From Asticcacaulis biprosthecium C19 (GTDB lineage: Bacteria; Pseudomonadota; Alphaproteobacteria; Caulobacterales; Caulobacteraceae), in the NCBI RefSeq assembly GCF_000204015.1, contig NZ_GL883079.1:128296-173684 (forward strand): 45,389 nucleotides of DNA, given 5' to 3'. Position numbers and translations under genes: made by a program. The notes under the pieces are model-generated. The model was not told the origin of the DNA and did not search any database. It was given only the letters and a program-made list of their open reading frames with translations. Of the stretch, positions 42,251 to 45,389 are shown piece by piece. Each line of letters opens with the position of its first letter. Within the stretch, counting starts at the first letter, position 1.

Positions 42251-43609
42251 ATGCGTCTTCGTTATGTCAGCCTGTTCGCCCTGTTGAGCGCCTGCGCCAC
42301 CGACACGCAGTCGCCGGCGCCTGTGCCGCACGCGCCCGTTGCCCCGCCTGCTGCCGCAGGTGAGCCTGCGCCGGCACAAGTTCCAGGGGCGGGGAGTTCG
42401 GCTTCATCAACGCCTGCCGCGGCGGAGCCGGCACCGGCGCCTGTGCCGACCATAAGCTACAGCAACTTCGACCAGTGGAAGCAGAACTTCATCAGCAAGG
42501 CGGCCTCGCGCGGCTTCGACCCGGTCTTTACGTCGCAGGTTCTGGAAAACGTCCAGCCGCTGCAGAACGTCCTGTCATCTGACAATCAGCAGCCGGAATT
42601 CTCCAAACCAGCCAGTTCCTATATGCGCCAGGCCGTCAGTCCGACGCGTGCCGCAGCGGCGCGGACGAGACTGGATGCCAACTTCAATGTCCCCGTGATC
42701 GTTACCAAGTTCGGTGTCCCAGCGCATCTTCTGGGCGGAATCTGGACGATGGAAAGCGACCTGGGTCGTGTCCAGGGGAATATAGACGTTATCTCGGCCC
42801 TGGCGACCCTGGCCTATGACGGTCGGCGCCGGGTGTGGGCGGAGGACGAACTCATCGCCTGCCTGACCATCCTGCGCGACCATAAGATCAGCCGCCAAAC
42901 CCTGAAAGGGTCCTGGGCCGGGGCGATGGGCCAGACCCAGTTCCTGCCCGACAACTATCTGCGCCTGGGCGCGGACGGTGACAATGATGGGGTCGTCGAT
43001 ATCTGGAAATCCGACTCGGACGCCCTGGCGTCGTCGGCGAACCTTTTGTCGAAGGCTGGCTGGAAACCCGACCAGGATTGGGCCGTTGAGGTGCTCTTGC
43101 CGGCGGGCTTTGACTATTATCTCGGTGAGACAGCCAAGAAAACGCCCGCCGAATGGGCGGCGCTGGGCGTAAAGCGCGCTGACGGCGGCTACTGGCGTGC
43201 GTCAGAGCAGGCGGAGGCGACGACCCTGCTGTTGCCGTCGGGGGCCAAGGGGCCGGCCTTCCTGGCCTTGCCGAACCATTACGCTATTCGAAAGTACAAT
43301 AATTCGACCAGCTATGCCCTGGCCGTTGGACTGATCGCCGACCTGATCGCGGGCAAACCGGCTCTGACGACGCCGTGGCCGACGGAACCGCCGCTCAGCC
43401 TGGAGCAACGCAAGAAGTCGCAGGAAGCCTTGAAGGCGGCGGGCTACGATATTGGCACCGTCGACGGCGTCATCGGCGTCAAGACGCGCCAGGCGGTTCG
43501 TGAATGGCAAAAGGCGCGCGGCGAGGTGGCGGACGGCTATCTCAGCTTCGACCTGGCCAACCGGTTCGTTGTCATGCAGGGCGGTACGCCGGCAACACCA
43601 CCTTCCTGA
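42251..43609 (+). CDS. Lytic murein transglycosylase, MltB-type lipoprotein with peptidoglycan-binding domain
   Basis: A 452-residue envelope enzyme that cleaves peptidoglycan to 1,6-anhydro ends. A lipobox (LLSAC, Cys15) suggests outer-membrane anchoring. A Pro/Ala-rich linker (about 20-65) precedes the GH103 domain: HLLGGIWTMESDLGRVQGN with the catalytic Glu, SWAGAMGQTQFLPDNYLRLG and DGDNDGVVDIWKSDSDALAS. The C-terminal 60 residues are a peptidoglycan-binding domain (ALKAAGYDIGTVDGVIGVKT, then RQAVREWQKARG). Start ATG 42251 puts the signal peptide at the N-terminus and has GGGAGC ahead. Confidence 0.93.
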   Translation: MRLRYVSLFALLSACATDTQSPAPVPHAPVAPPAAAGEPAPAQVPGAGSSASSTPAAAEPAPAPVPTISYSNFDQWKQNFISKAASRGFDPVFTSQVLENVQPLQNVLSSDNQQPEFSKPASSYMRQAVSPTRAAAARTRLDANFNVPVIVTKFGVPAHLLGGIWTMESDLGRVQGNIDVISALATLAYDGRRRVWAEDELIACLTILRDHKISRQTLKGSWAGAMGQTQFLPDNYLRLGADGDNDGVVDIWKSDSDALASSANLLSKAGWKPDQDWAVEVLLPAGFDYYLGETAKKTPAEWAALGVKRADGGYWRASEQAEATTLLLPSGAKGPAFLALPNHYAIRKYNNSTSYALAVGLIADLIAGKPALTTPWPTEPPLSLEQRKKSQEALKAAGYDIGTVDGVIGVKTRQAVREWQKARGEVADGYLSFDLANRFVVMQGGTPATPPS

Positions 43610-43635
43610 CCGGCGCATCCGGTAAAGATTCACGG

Positions 43636-43675
43636 TTAAAACGTTCCGTTAAGAAACCGGGCCTTAAGGATTAAC
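43636..43675 (+). promoter_or_regulatory. Cluster of TTAA motifs upstream of motA
   Basis: TTAA occurs at 43636, 43649, 43664 and 43671, the last as TTAACC. CtrA half-sites in Caulobacterales are TTAA/TTAAC, but the standard seven-base spacing is not met, so CtrA control is only a possibility. Confidence 0.3.
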
Positions 43676-43713
43676 CACGATAGTGACGACAAAGAATCGT
43701 TCGTGGGCCCCTT

Positions 43714-44586
43714 ATGTTTCAGATCATCGGTATTGTTCTTCTGTTTGGCATGGTGTTCGGCAGCTATATGCTGGCCGGGGGCAATTTTGCGCCCATCATC
43801 GAAGCCGCCCCGCACGAACTGATGGCCATCGGCGGTTCTGCCGTGGCGGCCAGTCTGATCGGCAATTCGCTGACGACCCTGAAAGGCATGGGCGGCGGTA
43901 TGGGCAAGGTCTTCGGCGGTCCCAAGTGGAAGGCGTCCGATTACCGTGACCTGTTGTCGCTGCTGTTCCTGCTGACCAAGACGATGAAGTCCAAAGGTGT
44001 CATCGCTCTGGAAAGCCACATCGAAAAGCCCCACGATTCCAGTATCTTCAAGCGCTTCCCCAAGATCGTGAAAGATCACTTTGCCGTCGATTTCATCTGC
44101 GACACGCTGCGCATGATGACGATGAACCTCGAAGACCCGCATCAGGTCGAAGACGCCATGGAAAAGCAACTCGAAAAGCACCACCATGAGGCGCTGCACC
44201 CGGCCCACGCGCTGCAGAACATGGCCGATGCCTTGCCGGCCCTGGGGATCGTCGCCGCCGTTCTGGGCGTTATCAAGACCATGGGCTCCATTACGGAACC
44301 ACCGGAAGTTCTCGGCGCCATGATCGGTGGCGCTCTGGTTGGTACCTTCATGGGCGTGTTCCTGGCCTATGGCCTGGTCGGTCCGTTCGCCACACGCATG
44401 TCCGGCGTGATTGAGGAAGAGAGCGCCTTCTACAAGATCATTCAGTCGGTGCTGGTCGCCCACCTGCACGGCAATGCTGCCCAGATTTCGGTCGAAATCG
44501 GCCGCGGTTCGATCCCGACGCCGTCGCAACCCTCCTTCCTGGAGATGGAAGAGGCGCTCAACAATATTCCGGCCGAAGCGGCCTGA
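43714..44586 (+). CDS. motA: Flagellar motor stator protein MotA
   Basis: A 290-residue inner-membrane protein with four helices: FQIIGIVLLFGMVFGSYML, LMAIGGSAVAASLIGNSL, ALPALGIVAAVLGVIKTMGS and GALVGTFMGVFLAYGLVGP. The large cytoplasmic loop holds PHDSSIFKRFPKIVKDHFAV, which in other MotA proteins meets FliG. MotA and MotB form the proton-driven stator. motB is not in the window, which is common in alphaproteobacteria. The end PSFLEMEEALNNIPAEAA resembles other alphaproteobacterial MotA tails. Upstream TTAA motifs hint at cell-cycle control. Confidence 0.95.
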   Translation: MFQIIGIVLLFGMVFGSYMLAGGNFAPIIEAAPHELMAIGGSAVAASLIGNSLTTLKGMGGGMGKVFGGPKWKASDYRDLLSLLFLLTKTMKSKGVIALESHIEKPHDSSIFKRFPKIVKDHFAVDFICDTLRMMTMNLEDPHQVEDAMEKQLEKHHHEALHPAHALQNMADALPALGIVAAVLGVIKTMGSITEPPEVLGAMIGGALVGTFMGVFLAYGLVGPFATRMSGVIEEESAFYKIIQSVLVAHLHGNAAQISVEIGRGSIPTPSQPSFLEMEEALNNIPAEAA

Positions 44587-44894
44587 CCGGCGATATCCGC
44601 GCCACCACCGCAGCGCGAATCACGAGCCTTGCGGTGTCATGCCGCGGTTCTGGCGACCCATTCATGCTGCCCTGCAGCACAGCCCCGGTGGGTTTCGCCC
44701 TATGACGGGGGCTTTGCGGGTTGGGGACAGCCCAATTTTCATCCTTTCTGTTGAAAAAGGCGATCACAATCGCATCTTCGATCACAGTTTTGTGAAATAG
44801 CACTTGCGGGACTCAGGCGTTTTGAGTATGACTCGATCCGTGGGCGTAGGCTTCAAGGTCCTGACGCTCTAACGTTAGAATTAAGGATCTGATC
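44587..44894. promoter_or_regulatory. Intergenic region with probable promoter of the small lipoprotein gene
   Basis: 308 bases without a gene. TTGCGG (44804-44809), a 17-base spacer and TATGAC (44827-44832) form a plausible promoter. AAGGATC lies before ATG 44895. No terminator for motA was recognised. Confidence 0.4.
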
Positions 44895-45086
44895 ATGACC
44901 TCCAAAATCGTCCGCGTCGCCCTGATCGCCGCTGTTGCCGCTGCTTCGCTGTCCGTCGCTGCTTGCCAGCCGAAGGCCGCTGAAGAAGCTGCTGAAGCTT
45001 CGGTCGCCGCTTCGGAAGCCGTTGTCGAGTCGGCTGAAGCCGTTTCGGCCGCTTCGGTCGAAGCTTCGGAAGCTGCTTCGCACTAA
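44895..45086 (+). CDS. Small Ala/Glu/Ser-rich lipoprotein
   Basis: A 63-residue protein. The signal peptide KIVRVALIAAVAAASLSVAAC ends in a lipobox (Cys24). The mature 40 residues use almost only Ala, Glu, Ser and Val (AAEEAAEASVAASEAVVESA and so on), predicting a long acidic helix on the outer face of the inner membrane or inner face of the outer membrane. Role unknown; entericidin-like or Lpp-like structural or stress proteins are comparisons only. It has its own promoter and a strong terminator, so it is monocistronic and may be highly expressed. Confidence 0.8.
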   Translation: MTSKIVRVALIAAVAAASLSVAACQPKAAEEAAEASVAASEAVVESAEAVSAASVEASEAASH

Positions 45087-45112
45087 TCAATTCGCCTCAG
45101 GGCGATATGATG

Positions 45113-45143
45113 AAGGGCCGCACCTATGGTGCGGCCCTTTTTC
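45113..45143 (+). terminator. Intrinsic terminator of the small lipoprotein gene
   Basis: AAGGGCCGCACC (45113-45124) pairs with GGTGCGGCCCTT (45128-45139) around TAT and runs into TTTTC. Perfect 12-bp stem. Confidence 0.92.
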
Positions 45144-45171
45144 GTGCCGTAATCCTGAGCTAGGAAGAGCC

Positions 45172-45389
45172 ATGCGCCCGATTCTGATTCCCTTGATGTT
45201 CGCTGTACTGAGCCTGGCCGCCTGCGGTGAAAAGGCCGAAGATGGCCATGAGGCCGCTGAAGCCGAAGCCCCGGTGGATATGCCGATGGACGCGGCCAGC
45301 GCCGACGCCCAGGCCGCTCTGGAAGCCGCCGCGGCCGCTGAGCCTGTCGCTGTGGAAGCCGGATCAGCCTCCGCGTCGCCGGCGTCGGC
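45172..45389 (+). CDS. Ala/Glu-rich lipoprotein, cut by window end
   Basis: 72 complete codons are visible and the frame is open at the edge. The signal PILIPLMFAVLSLAAC ends in a lipobox (Cys18). The mature part is acidic and low in complexity (EDGHEAAEAEAPVDMPMDAA, then AQAALEAAAAAEPVAVEAG). AGGAAGAG precedes the ATG. It resembles the gene before it in layout, though not in alignable sequence, so the two may be related in role. No family recognised. Confidence 0.75.
   Translation, partial: MRPILIPLMFAVLSLAACGEKAEDGHEAAEAEAPVDMPMDAASADAQAALEAAAAAEPVAVEAGSASASPAS

Overview
The window is bacterial chromosomal DNA from an alphaproteobacterium, most likely of the order Caulobacterales (Caulobacter/Asticcacaulis-like). 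The evidence is a gene for the nucleoid protein GapR (DUF2312), an aa3-type cytochrome oxidase subunit IV of the alphaproteobacterial type, COQ9, a three-gene proton-translocating transhydrogenase (pntAA-pntAB-pntB), a MotA of alphaproteobacterial length, and high GC with strong third-position GC (hence many long antisense shadow ORFs). The genus is inferred, not proven. I saw no phage, insertion sequence, tRNA, rRNA or CRISPR array.

Layout. 0-6.2 kb: dGTPase-like gene, an AT-richer hypothetical gene, a GGDEF-VOC pair, purE-purK-yciI in an overlapping operon, a RraB-like gene that seems to have landed behind yciI, and COQ9. 6.2-10.9 kb: rpsU, which appears to start at CTG behind a hairpin-rich leader, a YciA-type thioesterase, a membrane protein, a patch of degenerate repeats, two tandem secreted paralogues of unknown function, a membrane protein overlapping a DUF1801 gene, and an unlisted 53-residue HigA-N-terminus-like protein. 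10.9-22 kb: the transhydrogenase operon, cytochrome oxidase subunit IV, a MarR-GNAT fusion with a palindromic operator, a secreted metallo-dipeptidase-like amidohydrolase, oligoendopeptidase F, an NtrC-type response regulator and a secreted helical-repeat protein. 21.6-29.6 kb: a complete kdp operon (small membrane ORF, kdpF, A, B, C, D, E), including two 30-codon genes. 29.9-32.1 kb: a pure-repeat RTX protein. 32.3-39.8 kb: a sugar-acid/oligosaccharide cluster with two GPH-family transporters (one carrying a homopolymer frameshift), a Tat-exported lactonase, a GH94 phosphorylase and a GH99-like hydrolase. The gene set fits uptake and phosphorolysis of an aldonic disaccharide such as cellobionate. 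39.8-45.4 kb: a small basic protein, a tandem palindromic repeat array, gapR, a HAD phosphatase, rpmJ, a lytic transglycosylase, motA and two Ala/Glu-rich lipoproteins, the last cut by the window edge.

The most unusual content lies between genes. A 164-bp two-hairpin element occurs twice in opposite orientation (14437-14600 and 41998-42161) and supplies the stop codon of the MarR-GNAT gene. A second family (GGTGCTCACGTAC...GCTCCGCTCCG) sits in two convergent gaps. A third (CCAAAAAG...CTTTTTGG) sits at the window start and inside kdp. A fourth forms a 244-bp-period tandem array beside gapR. I did not find a convincing new defence or secretion system.
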